This document shows, one piece after another, positions 27,325-39,900 of a stretch of DNA of 64,000 bases (positions are counted from its first letter, which is position 1; each line of letters opens with the position of its first letter). Source of the stretch: Sarcocystis neurona (taxonomy: Eukaryota > Apicomplexa > Conoidasida > Eucoccidiorida > Sarcocystidae). The stretch is taken from assembly GCA_000727475.1 (NCBI GenBank), contig KL647309.1, forward strand, positions 1,743,820 through 1,807,819. The letters run 5' to 3'. The notes beneath the pieces were generated by a model. The model was not told where the DNA came from. It saw only the letters and a program-made list of their open reading frames with translations, and made no database searches. The position numbers and the translations under genes are program-made.

Positions 27325-29685
27325 CATGCGTATATCTAGAGTGCGCGGCTGACGCTACGTACACATAAGTCTGTATATATATAGAAAGAGAGAACCCTTT
27401 ATATACATATATATATACATACATATATGCACACACGCGTATGTCTAGAGTGTGCGGCTAACGCTACATACACATACACTTGTATATATAAAGAGAGAGA
27501 ACTATATGTATATATATATATATATATATAATAAAAATATATTTTTATAAGGTGCACCTACATTATTGTTTATACGCACAGGTCTGTTTCTGCCTTTCTC
27601 TGTGTACGAATAATATACGTAGAGCCACAGCCGTCTGTTCGACACCCCGTGGGTTCAAAGTGGTGTTCCACCAGAGACTCTTCTTCCCCAACTTTCTTCT
27701 TCTACAACTAGATCTCTGTGTATGGACAGAAATGCAGGTGCACCTTAAAAAGATAGAACATATATATATATAAATATGAAAGCGTATGTGAATATACATG
27801 TGTGTGTATTTCCGTATATATAGATATACATATATGCATACATGTGTATATTGCCGTATATATACATATACATACATATATATATATATATATGTATATG
27901 GCGTCGGTGAGGAGCTCCGGTGTTGCTCTGAGTACTGCTGCCTACTGCGCATGCGTCGCTGCTGAGGGCCTTGCTGCTTCCATACGCACGTGCCGGGGCG
28001 CACCTGGCTCCTGCTGGGACTGCTGCTGCTTTTTTATCTGCTGGCGCATTGCTGCTGTCGCCGACTGCTCGGTTGCTGCTGGCAGCTGCTAATTCTCCAG
28101 CTACCCAAGACGCACCGGCGGCAGGGGCTTCTGCTGCATATATTTGCTGCCGTATTGCGCGTTGCTGCTGCTGCCGTCCTCTCCGCCTTCCCCCTTTTAC
28201 TGCTGCTGCTGCTCGTCTGAGGTGACTCTCGGTGAACCCGGTCTTGCTGCCTTTTCTCTCTGCGCTTGCAGCGCGTGTCCTGCTGCTCATTTCATCCGCT
28301 GCTTCCACCGTCGGCTGCGCGGCTGATCGCCTTCTCTCCATGTTGCTTCACTGCGAGCTCCTGCTGCTGCTGCGCTGTCTGCCTTCACTCCTGCTGCTCG
28401 CCGATGAACTGCTGGTGCTGCTGTTTTGCTTGGACAGGAGGCGGCTGCGCCGCTGCGCTTCGGCTGCTCACGCGGGGACGTGTGGGGAGGTCGCTGCGGA
28501 CGCTTCGGAGCCGTAGGAGGAGAAAATGCGGTCTACAGCCACTCCGAACCCCTGGCGCAGTGCAAGTGTATCACCAGGTTGAGCAGCAGCAGCTGCTCAC
28601 AAGGAGCAGGGGGGGGAGGAGGACGTTTGCGACGGGCAACAACTGACGCAGAGCTCAGGGAGGAGAGTCTGCTCTTCGTAGAAAACTGCAACGTTCTCTG
28701 TGTGGTAGGAGCCAAGATCCGAAGAAGAAAAAAGAAGCGAGAAGAAGAGAGCAGCCGCACCAGCAGGCCGGGGTCACAGCAGCAGCAGCAGAAGGAGCAG
28801 CAGTGAAGTAGCAGCAGCTGTAGCAACAATACAAACTCAGCCAGGGCAGCAGCAACACGACTGTTGCAGCAAGAGCAGGAGGGAGTTGCAGCCTAGCAGC
28901 ACCAGAAGCAACGACACCAGCACACCTGCTGCAGCAAGAGCAGGAGGCAGTCGCAGCCCAGCAGCAGGAGCAGCAGCGGAAGCAGCCGCGGCAGTGTCAG
29001 TCCCCGCAGCAGCAGCAGCGTCTTCGCCCAGCGGAACGTACGCGCATGCGCGCCGCTTCTCTCAGGCGTAGCATGCCGGACTGCCTCTGCGAATAGAGTA
29101 CTTTGCGCGCGTGTGCATGCATCAGTTTTACCGGCGCATGCATCAGCTTCACCGGGGCGTGCCTCACGGCGTGTGCATCAATTTTGCCGGCGCATGCATC
29201 AGTGTCATGTCTCTTTCTGCGAATTTTCTCAGTCCCAAGCGCATGCAAAGAATTTCTTCCCACACACGTGCACGCGAAGATGACGTGGGGAGACGGTTGC
29301 ACCCCGCACAGAGACACGCGGAATTGCGAAGGGCCTCCGCGTGGAGACGCAGTTCCCTGGCGCCCCCTACGTACACGGCGGCAACACCAGGGCTCTTCCT
29401 TCTTTTTTTTTCTCTCTAAAATCTCGCTGAACATCTGTTCTACGTAGGGGTCCTGGAGTGGGTAGGGATACCTATATATCTGCATGCGGACATGTACCGA
29501 GGAGAGGAAGAGAGAGGGGGAAAGGAGGTACATAGGTCCACCGATGTAGATTTTGATGCGGGGGGCAAAGGAGAATATACCGGCATGTTTGTATACACTT
29601 ATATGTATGTATATCTACATATATATGTATACATATGTATATAAGTACGTCTTTCTATCTGCCTGTCTATCTATATGTACATATG

Positions 29686-29718
<33 letters not shown>

Positions 29719-32700
29719 GCTTGTGGATATGTATGTGTGACTGAGAAATATTTGTTGTGGTAGATGGTGACTAGTTCGTATGTGCGTGACTGACTTCCCG
29801 ATAAACTTCGGCGAAAAGGAGACAGCAGACTGCAGCGTCTCAGCAGCTGAGGCGGAAACGTGGGGTCAGTACTGCTGCTGCGGGAGGACGCACGCGCGAC
29901 AAATGCGTCTCCGGCTGCCTCTGCCGTTCTCTCCTCTTGTACACGATGCCTTATGTTGATGGAGACGTGCTGCTGCAAAGGCTCGTTCTCGACGTTTCTC
30001 TGCTGCTGTTGCTTTCTCTCCTGTTGGTGCGCCCTGCTGCTGCCTCTCTCTCTCTGTGTTCTTGACGGTTGCTGCTGTGCTGCCGCTTCTCTGCACGCCG
30101 CTGCTGTTCCCCTGCTGGTGCTCCTCTCCACGTGCTGCTGCTGCTGCTGCCGGCGCTTCTTCCGCAGCTGCTGCCACTGCTGTTCCTGTGCTGCTGGTGC
30201 GTCTTAACCTTCTTGTTTCTCGGCTGCTGCTACTTCGGTTTGGTGTTGTTGCATGCGCTGCGGTTGCTTGTGTGCTGCTGCTGCTTCTGCAGCCTCTATG
30301 CGTGCGGCTGGAGTGGGAATTTCTGGAGGACCTGACGGAGGGCCTGCGCGTGCTGCAGCGGGCAGCAGCTGCAGCAGCTGCAGCTGCAGCCGTTGCAGCT
30401 GCAGCCGGAGCGACGGCAGCAGCAGAGCAGCGGCAGAAGGAAGAAGAGCAACGTCACCCGCAGCAGCAACAGTTTGTTCTTTCTCAAGCGCTAAACATTG
30501 CCCGCTGCGGGCAGGAGCCCTGCGCGGCCGTCATCAGCTTCCAGGACCACAACAGCAGCAGGAGCCGCCCGAGCAGCAACATACCCAGTAGCAGCAGCAG
30601 CAGCAGCTCAGCGACTGCTGGTCCCCTACTGGTCTCTGCAGCAGAGGTTCCACCTCACTTTTCTCCTGCGGCTGCATGCGGCTGGCTCCGCGTGGCTCCT
30701 GGTGTGCTCCCAGCACCGCGGGGGGTGTCACAGCCACTGCAGCAGCAGCAGCAGCACGTCCAGCAGAAGGAGGAGGAGCAGCAGCAGAGAAAGGACGGTC
30801 CTGCTCCGGCTGCAGCAGGAACGGCAGAAGCAGAGAGAAACGCCTGCAGCGGGACGCTGCTGTCGTCCTGTTCCTCTCTCTTACCTGCCGCTGGTGCTGC
30901 TTCTTCTTCCCGTGTTGCGGCTGCTTCTGCTGAAGCGGCAGCGTCCCCGTTCCTCGTGCTGCTGCCGCGACTGCTGCCTGCAGTTGCAGCAGCAGCACCG
31001 GGCCGACGGGCGCTGCCTCTGCTGCAGCGCAGCTGTGTGGTGGAGCAGCTGTACGTAGGGGAGATCTACGTGTCTTTTTCTTTCCACACAGGCATCAACT
31101 ATTTAAACTTTGCAACGTCAGAGTACCACTGGCTCCTGCGCGCGCTTCTTTCTCTTTCTTCTATCGAAGAAGCAAGCCTCGCCTTCTCCTCCTTCCTACT
31201 CTCGTCAGGTCGCAGTGCTGCTCTCGCCGCGCCTGCTGCTGCTGCTTCTTCTTCTTCAGCTACACCTGCCGAAGCGGCTTTTGCACCAAGCGGTGCTGCT
31301 GCCGCTGCGGCCGCCGAAGAGAGAGCAGCAGCGGCGCAGCAGAGACGGCGCGCCGCCGCAGCGGCAGGGGGCTCAGCAGCTGAGAGCCAGCGCAGAGACG
31401 GAGGAACGCGGGGGGGGGGAAGGACAGCAGCAGCAGCAGCAACGTCGTTCCTCGTCTTCCAAGAGTGATGGTGACAGAAGAGGAAACAGCAGCTGCACCA
31501 GGAGGAGAAGGAGGTGGAGAGGCAAAGCAGCAGAAGCAGCGGCAACAGCGACGAGAAACGACGCAGCAGCAGCAACAACGAGGGGGGGGAGGGATCCGAA
31601 GAGCAGCAGAAGCAGCCACAGACAGTATGCGTGTCGCCCAGCTGCTGGAGAAAATCTCTGCAGCGTACAGACAGCAGCTCCTGTGGCAGCTGTCGCGCTT
31701 CGTCGCCTCTGTTGATATTCTGGGAAATCCTGCTAGATCTCTGCAGCACGTCGGAGAAGGCGTGAAAGATCTTGCTCTACAGCCGCTGCAGGCAGCGAAG
31801 CGCGGCGATGACGTCCTAGAAGGAGTCTACAAAGGCGCATCAAGTTTCATCAGACACACAGGCACGTTCTTCCGAAGAACAAAAAGAAACAGATGTTAAG
31901 CACCACCAGCAGCAGCGGCAGTAGCAGCAGCAGTAGCAGCAGCAGCAGTAGCAGCAGCAGCAGTAGTAGCAGCAGGAGTAGCAGCAGCAGTAGCGGCAGT
32001 AGCAGCAGCAGCAGTAGTAGCAGCAGTAGGAGCAGCAGCAGCAGTAGTAGCAGCAGTAGTAGCAGCAGCAGTAGCAGGAGCACTAGCAGCAGTAGCAGCA
32101 GTAGCAGCAGTAGCAGGAGCACTAGCAGCAGTAGCAGCAGTAGCAGCAGTAGCAGCAGCAGCAGTAGCAGCAGTAGCAGCAGCACCAGTAGTAGCAGCAG
32201 TAGGAGCAGCAGTAGCAGCAACAGCAGCAGCAGTAGTAGCAGCAGCAAGTCTCTGTGGGGTTGGGTTCGTGGTTCGCAGTGTTGGTGTGGGAAACGCGGT
32301 CGCAGAAGTCTTCACTGAAGAAGGCAACAGCAGCAGCAGCAACGGCGCATGGGAAAGCGAGACCGAGCAGGGCAATGTGACGATCTTTTATTTATCTGCA
32401 TGCATGTGTCTATGTCTGCTGCTGCACGCCACCGGGACCAGAAAGGAGCTTTGCTGCGTTTTTTCGTAGCTCTTCGCATGCGGCAGGGACTGTTACAGCT
32501 GCTCCTTCCCCGGCGGCAGAGCGACGGAGAGCAGGTCTTGCTGCGCCGCTGAACTGCATCTCGGTCCTATTCTGCCCGCGCGTGCGCGTGACAGAGAGAC
32601 ATCGACAGAAAAGAGAGAGACAGAAACGGAAAAAAAAAGGCGGGCGCGTCCTGTGCCGCATGTCTGCCGCTTCGCCGACACCATCAGCGGCTTGCTCGAG

Positions 32701-33966
32701 AGCCCGCGGCACCCCTGCTGACACTTTTCTCCGGGAAGATCGGAAGGAATTTTTGTAGAAAGGAGAGTCAGACAGAGGAAGATAGAAAAAAGAGATACAA
32801 AGGGAAGGACAACGAAACAAAGAGAAAGGTACAGACACAGACAAAACAGAGACAGGACGTAGACACAGACGGAGACGGAGACATAGAGATAGTGAAGGAG
32901 TACGGAGGGCAGAGGGAGGTATATATGACGCGTCGTCGGTTTCTTCTCGGTATTTGTCCTCCTTTTGTTTTCTGCTCGTGTGTGTGTGTGTGTGTGGATG
33001 AGTGTGGCCGCAGTTTTTCTTCTCCGTCGGTGTGTTGCCTCCTTCGTAATTCGCTTGTCGCGTTCGTCCTCTGCAGGAGTTCTTCCTTTTCGCATACCCA
33101 CGCACTTCGTACATTCATAGGCATGCAGCGGTCTCTGATCTCTCTTTGGTCCCCACATATGGCCACGTGTGTTTATACACCCATGTACATATACGTGAGA
33201 CACGTATATATATCTGGAAGCAGAGAAAAACTGAGAGACCGAGAGAAGGGCAGAAAAAGACACACACATATCTACATGTGTGCGTGTATATACACGGACG
33301 TGTGTGTGTGTGAGTGGGAATAGAAGTCGTCAGAATTGCACGTATTTTATAGGAAGTGACGAGATTTCGATTTGCATCTGCCCTGCGATGCTGCTGCTGC
33401 TGCTGCTTTGCTGCTGCTGCTGCTTTGCTGCTGCTGCTGCTTTGCCGCTGCTGCTGCTGCTGCTTTGCCGCTGCTGCTGCTGCTGCTTTGCCGCTGCTGC
33501 TGCTGCTGCCTTGCCGCTGCTGCTGCTGCTGCCTTGCCGCTGCTGCTGCTTTCTTGCTGTTTCTCTTTAGGCTACGGATTCTTCGGAGGTCTGTCTCGCA
33601 TCGCTGGCGTCGCCTCCGATTCTCTTGGTGAGCTGCAACACGAGGGAGACGGGGAGAGTTAGAGGAGCAGCAGAGGAGAGACAGGAGGGCACGCACCAAT
33701 ACATACATACACCGAAGTCAATAAAACATATCAGTGTGTGCATGCGAATGTCTCATGGAGGGAAATTATTTAAGTAGGAACGTTTTAGGGACATTATATC
33801 TACCGGAGCACAGAGAGTTGATAACACACAGAGACCCAAAGTTCTTCTTCTCGTCGAAGTACATATATCGAATCAAAAATATATATAATGATGTGTGTAC
33901 GTGTATGTTTGTATACGTATATTATCATATATATTGATATACCTTGATGTGCATGTATATCTGTGG

Positions 33967-33997
<31 letters not shown>

Positions 33998-36900
33998 TTG
34001 ACATATATGTGTATATATGGGCATAGTTATATATATATATATTTATATACATCGACATATACTGATGTTTTTGTATATGTATGGCCATAGATATAAATAT
34101 ATATGTATATATATCATGTATATGCATATGTATATAGATATATTGATGTATACGTACATGTATATATATATATTTTATAGGATCGAAGATTTCTGTGTGT
34201 ACTCGTAAGAAAGTATCTCATATTCCTCGTCGTGGACGACCGAAATGCACACGTATAAAAATGCCGATATGTCGTATACAAATATAATAGTAGGAGATAT
34301 ATGTGTATATGTGTATGTATATGTGTATGTATATGTGTATGTATATGTGTATGTATATGTGTATGTATATGCGTGTATATATATATATATGTAAATAGAG
34401 GTATGTGTATGTATATGTATATGTGTATGTATGTATGGGAACAACAGTAGGAGAAGCCGCAGTAACACCGTCTACGTGACCACGCATATATAAGTGACTC
34501 TATATACATTATTTACATATGTACACATTACATATATATACATTATATTCATATATATATACACATACATTGTATACACCCTCATTACATATGTATGCAT
34601 ATATCTATATATATATATATATGATATATACATATATTGTATACACAAAAATTCATTACATATATATTCATTATGTACATATATGTGCATATATATATAT
34701 GTAATATAAATATACATTATTTATAAACACATTATATATGTGTGCACACAATATACATATGTATAATACGTATATATACATACATTATATAAATATATAC
34801 ATTATATATATAGTAGGCAGGAATAGAGGGGTAAACACACATAACAAATATATATACATCATATATATATGTTTGCACACATGATATATGGAGAGTCAGC
34901 AGGAATAGGGGGATATCCATAAGACGTATATATACACACATGTATATATATGTGTATGTATAGTGAAACTGGTATCACAGCTGCTGCAGCAGCCGCATGA
35001 GCTAGGCGACTGCGCCAATGCGTAGATAGCTGTAGATCCCTACGTACTACGTCTATAATATAAAATAAATAATTGATATGTATATATGTATCGAGAAGAC
35101 GACCAAGACAGGGAGAGGTCCAGGCAGCCTCCGTCTCTGCCCGGGGCTCTCAGCAACGGAGACACGAGAAGAGGAGAGGGTCCCCGTAGATGGGAGAAGA
35201 AAAGACAGCGGAGACACGGGGGAGACGGCAACTGGAAGGAGACGGCGAAGGGAGACGGGAGGAGAAAAAAGGAGACGCAACGCAGATAGATAAATATACA
35301 GATATGTACATACATCTATATATATATATATGAAGAGAGCATCTCATACATATATAGAGAGATACGTAGATAGATAGATATAGATGGTCAGAAAAAGCTT
35401 AAGTGAGACAAACACATATACATCATATATATGTATATATATACATACATGTGCATATATATATATAGAGAGAGAGAGAGATGGATACCTCTCTCTCTGG
35501 CAGGGAAGTGAACCTTCCACGGGTCTACACTCACTTTTGACGCGGGTTTGACGATCTAAAACGACCTATGTATATCTTCCTAAATATAAATATATATGTA
35601 TATGTGTATGTGTGTATTTGTATTTTCATAGGTATATTCCCATTTGTATTACTTCTATATATGTCCCTGTGTATACAGATATATATGCCTGCCAGCAGGT
35701 AAGTATGTATATATATGTATATGTGAATTGGTGTGTATATATATAGATTCATGCTTACGAGGTAGAAGTTACTCTACGTGTATCTGAGTATATGTATTTA
35801 CATATATTTTAGAATTGTTGTCGCAGTACAAAAGAAATACGTTTCTCCGCCGATGATCTCGGGTGGCAAGGCAGATCTTCTCCTCTAAGGGGGCGTATGT
35901 TTCTTCACGCAGCAGCAGCTGCAGCAACATAATTCATGCAGGCCTTATACTACGTATCGATGCCAGTACTTCTACATCCGTCGGCCTATCCATCTCTCTC
36001 TATATATAAACATACATATGCGTGTATGTATATGAGGTAGTTGTCTATAAGTCGGCTTATCCATCTGTGTCTCCCTCTTTCCCTATATATATATATGTAT
36101 ATGTGTATTATATAGGTGTCTATGTCTTGGTATATCCATATCTCTCTCTATATATATATATATGCATATGTATGTATTTATATATATATATAATGTATAT
36201 GTGTTTGTCTCACTTAATCTATTTCTGACCACGTATATCTATCTATCTACGTATCTCTCTATATATGTATGAGATACTCCCTTCATATAAATATATAGAT
36301 GTATGTACATATCTGTATATTTATCTACCTGTGTTGCTGTCTATTTATATGTATATCCATCTGTATCTCACATAAGCTGTCTCTATCCGTCTGTATCTAC
36401 ACATACATATACATACATATATATATATATATATCTATATATTCCGTCTGTGTCTCTGTCCCTATATATATGTATCTGCTATTGTGTGTATTCTTGCTTA
36501 AACGTCTCGTCGAGAGTATGATAGCGGTCTCGACAGGTTTAATTTTTTCCCCAATGTTTGTATTTTTGATGGTGCCTCGCTGACGAACATGTACACACAC
36601 ATATATGCAGGAGCGTTAACTCTCGACGACGCATATTTACACCAGCGACAGCAGCAGCAACGAAGACAACGACCGAGGGACGTGACCGAAGGAATTGCTC
36701 TTGGGGCTGAGGCATTTGGGAAGGCCGTTCTTGGCGGTCTTACAGGTAATCTTTGCCATCAATACCACAACAGCAGCAGCAGCAACCATAGAAGAAGCAG
36801 CAACAACAGCAGCTTGCAGAGAAGCAGCAGCAGCAACAAGCGCAGAAGAAGCAGCAGGAGCAACAAGTGTAGAAGAAGAACCAGCAGCAGAACTAGGCAC

Positions 36901-39900
36901 AGAAGAAGCAGCAGCAGTAGCAAGCACAGAAGAAGAACCAGCAGCAGCAGCAAGGGTAGAAGATGCAGCAGCAGCAACAAGCGCAGAAGAAGCAGCACGA
37001 GCAACAAGCGTAGAAGGAAAAGCAGCAGCAGCAGCAACTGCTGCTGTAGCAGCTACTAGCGCAGAAGAAGCAGCAGCAGCAGTAACAAGCACAGCAGCGA
37101 CAAGCATAGAAGCAGCAACAGCAGCACGCAGCAACAGCAACAAGCATAGAAGAAGCAGCGTCGGCAGCAAGCATAGCAGCAACAAGAATAGAAGAAGCAA
37201 CAACAGCAACAAGCATAGAAGAACCAGCAACAGCAGCAAGCATAGCAGCAGCAAGAATAGAAGAAGCAGCAACAACAGCAAGCACAGAAGGTGCAGCAAC
37301 AGGAGTAGGGCCAGAAGAAACAGCAGCAGCAGAGAGAATAACAGCAGCAAGGAGACCCAGTAGCAGCAATCAGGAGGGCGACAGCTATCGACGCGTGAAG
37401 CACAGCAGCAGATAAGAAAGCAGCAACATCCGCTGCAGCAGGAGCAGCAGTTGTGTCGCGACAACCGGAGCCGGACTGCGAGGAGGGCCGCGCAGCAGCA
37501 GCAGAGACCCAGGCAGGAAGAGTGGCTTGGCCGTAGAAACAGGCAGCCGAGTCGCCGAAGCAGCAGCACATTGGTACGCGCTGTTCTGCTCACTTGACAG
37601 CAGCAGTACACCACTTCCCGTGCTTTTCTTCTTTTGATTTCTCTTAGCAGCAGCAGCACACCGGTCCCCGTACTTTCGTTTTTCTTCTTTTCCTCCGCTT
37701 TCTCTTAGCAGCAGCAGCAGCAACCTTTCGACAGCAGCAAGGTGAGCCTCTAGCGACGCACTTTTTCTTTGCGGGTGCACATCCACGACGTGCAACAACT
37801 GTGAACTCTTCTCCCACATCTGAACATTTCAACAACCAGCAAACACGTCTACATCCTTAAAAAAACTTTCCGCGCCGACTCCATTAAAAGCGAGTGTAAT
37901 TCTATCCGTCGAAAGAGTTTTAGAAATGCGTACAAACGACGCATCTACACATAAATACACATTCGTACCTCCATCGCCACACTTCGTCCTCCTACTGGTC
38001 TACCAACATATACATACCCACACATATATATATGAGTATATCTATATCTATCTGTATATGTATATGTGTGTCTTTCTTCTTCTATACAGGTATGAGTATA
38101 CTTACATATATGTATGTGTATCCTCCTTACTATATCATTCTTTCTCTCTGTCTTTCTCCTTCTTCTATCTCTTCTCTGTTGTCACGCATTTACGTGCAGG
38201 TAGAAAGATATGTACACAAGTGTAATTTTTAGAATCAACATATGCATATATAGGTGTGTCACTCTCGCTCGACGTATAAATTAACTCTCATGCGCCTATG
38301 GGTATGAGTGGAAGGAATGCATACATTGACAAAACAGAGACAGCACATGCGTCGAAGTCGCAGTTGCCGTGGTACTATTATAAGAGTAGTAGTGGTACGT
38401 ACATAAAACGAGCAGTCCTCTTGTGTTTATATTGGAAGTAATCTCAGAGAATCACTTCGACGGAAGTCATATTACAGAGAGTTATCGTCCAGGAGAAGGA
38501 GCAGCAGTAGAAGAAGTAATAGAAGGCGCAGTGGTGGTGTCTTCATAGTGAAGAGGGGAGTCTTCGAGGGAGAGTCCTGCAGGAAGTACTACTGAAGACA
38601 GCAAAACAGGACTTATACGGGAGAGTCATATTAGAGGGAAGTAATACTCGCACAAGAAAAGGAGGACGACGAGGAGGACGTATGGAGAGCGAACATTTCT
38701 GTTCTATTTCTAGTGGAGACAGTTATATTAGAGAGAGTCATACTGAAGAGGGCAGTGTTGTAGAAGTAGTAGCACCTGTCGTAGTAGTGCTTGTAAAAGA
38801 GAAGCGTTTGTGTTGTATTGTAGCTGGAGAGAGGAATACAGGACTGATACTGCTGAGTAACATCAAAGGGAGTAACATCGAAGGGAGTCACATCAAAGGG
38901 AGTCACATCAAAGGGAGTCACATCAAAGGGAGTCACATCAAAGGGAGTAACATCAAAAGGAGTAACACCAGAGAGAGGGTCATATCAGAGAGAGAGAGAG
39001 AACCACTAAAGAGAGAGCAGCATTAGACAGGGAGGGTACTATCAAAGAGAGAGAGTGATATTAGGGAGAGAGCACCACTAGAGAGGGAGAGCACCAGTAG
39101 GGAGGGAGAGTACCACTATTAGAGAGGGAATACCATTAGAGAGGGAGTACCATTAAAGAGAGTGCCGTTAAAAAGAGTACCATTGAAGAGAGAGAACCAC
39201 TAAAGAGAGAGCACCACTAGAGAGGGAGAGCACCATTAGGGAGGGAGAGTACCATTATTAGAGAGGGAGCACCACTAGAGAGGGAGTACCATTGAAGAGA
39301 AAGTGCACCACTAAAGAGAGAGTAGCATAAGAGAGGGAGTTGGATCAGAGAGAGAGAGAGTCTCACTAGAGAGAGAGTCACATTAGAGACGGAGTCACAT
39401 TGGACAGAAAGTGAAATTGGGGAGGGAGTGCCATTAGAGAGAGAGAGTGAAATTAGAGAGAGAGAGAACCACTAGAGAGAAAATAGCATTAGAGAGGAGA
39501 GTGTATACCATTAAAGAGAAAGAGTACCACTAGAGAGAGAGAGTAACATTACAGAGAGTAACATGAAAGAGAGTGAAATTAGGGAGAGAGTACCACCAGA
39601 GAGAGAGACAGAGTACCACTAAAGAGAGAATACCACTAAATAGAGAATACCACTAAAGAAGGAGGACCACTAAAGAGGGAGGACCACTAAAGAGAGAGTA
39701 CCGACCATTAGAGAGGGAGAGGACCATTAGAGAGATACCAGTCAAGAGAGTACCATTAAAGAGAATACCGTTAAAAAGAGTACCACTAAAGAGAGAGTAC
39801 CATTACGGAGGGACCGTATCAATAGAGAGGGAGAGTACTAATTGAGAGGGCGAGTATTAATAGAGAGGGAGAGTACCACTAGAGGAGAGTAACATTGAAG

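Larger units (their letters stand above)
31862..33570 (+). other. VPS13 intron 14, candidate GC-AG intron
   Basis: Begins GCACGT (or GTTAAG if spliced at 31895) and ends TTTCTCTTTAG, phase 1. Order of contents: AGC/AGT array (31905-32250), purine-rich stretch (32590-32900), TG run and TA (32980-33320), CTG array (33390-33555). Confidence 0.7.
33628..36610 (+). other. VPS13 intron 15 (3.0 kb)
   Basis: GTGAGC to ATATGCAG, phase 1. Mostly TA/CATA microsatellite (33860-34960, 35300-36480) with a purine-rich patch (35090-35290) and the inverted repeat at 35285-36327. There are no sizeable CAG or CTG arrays. Confidence 0.85.

Noticed and set aside
27640..27665. tRNA T-loop-like word GGGTTCAAAG on the + strand
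   Set aside because: No complementary stem or acceptor arm around it.
27552..27773. Possible VPS13 exon with FKVVFHQRLFFPNFLLLQLD
   Set aside because: The hydrophobic pattern is suggestive, but it is not needed by phase between exons 11 and 12 and no conserved motif is present.
31850..32318. Long Leu-only (-) and Ser-only (+) open frames
   Set aside because: They are translations of a nearly pure AGC/AGT array in the first part of intron 14; no start context, domain or frame conservation.
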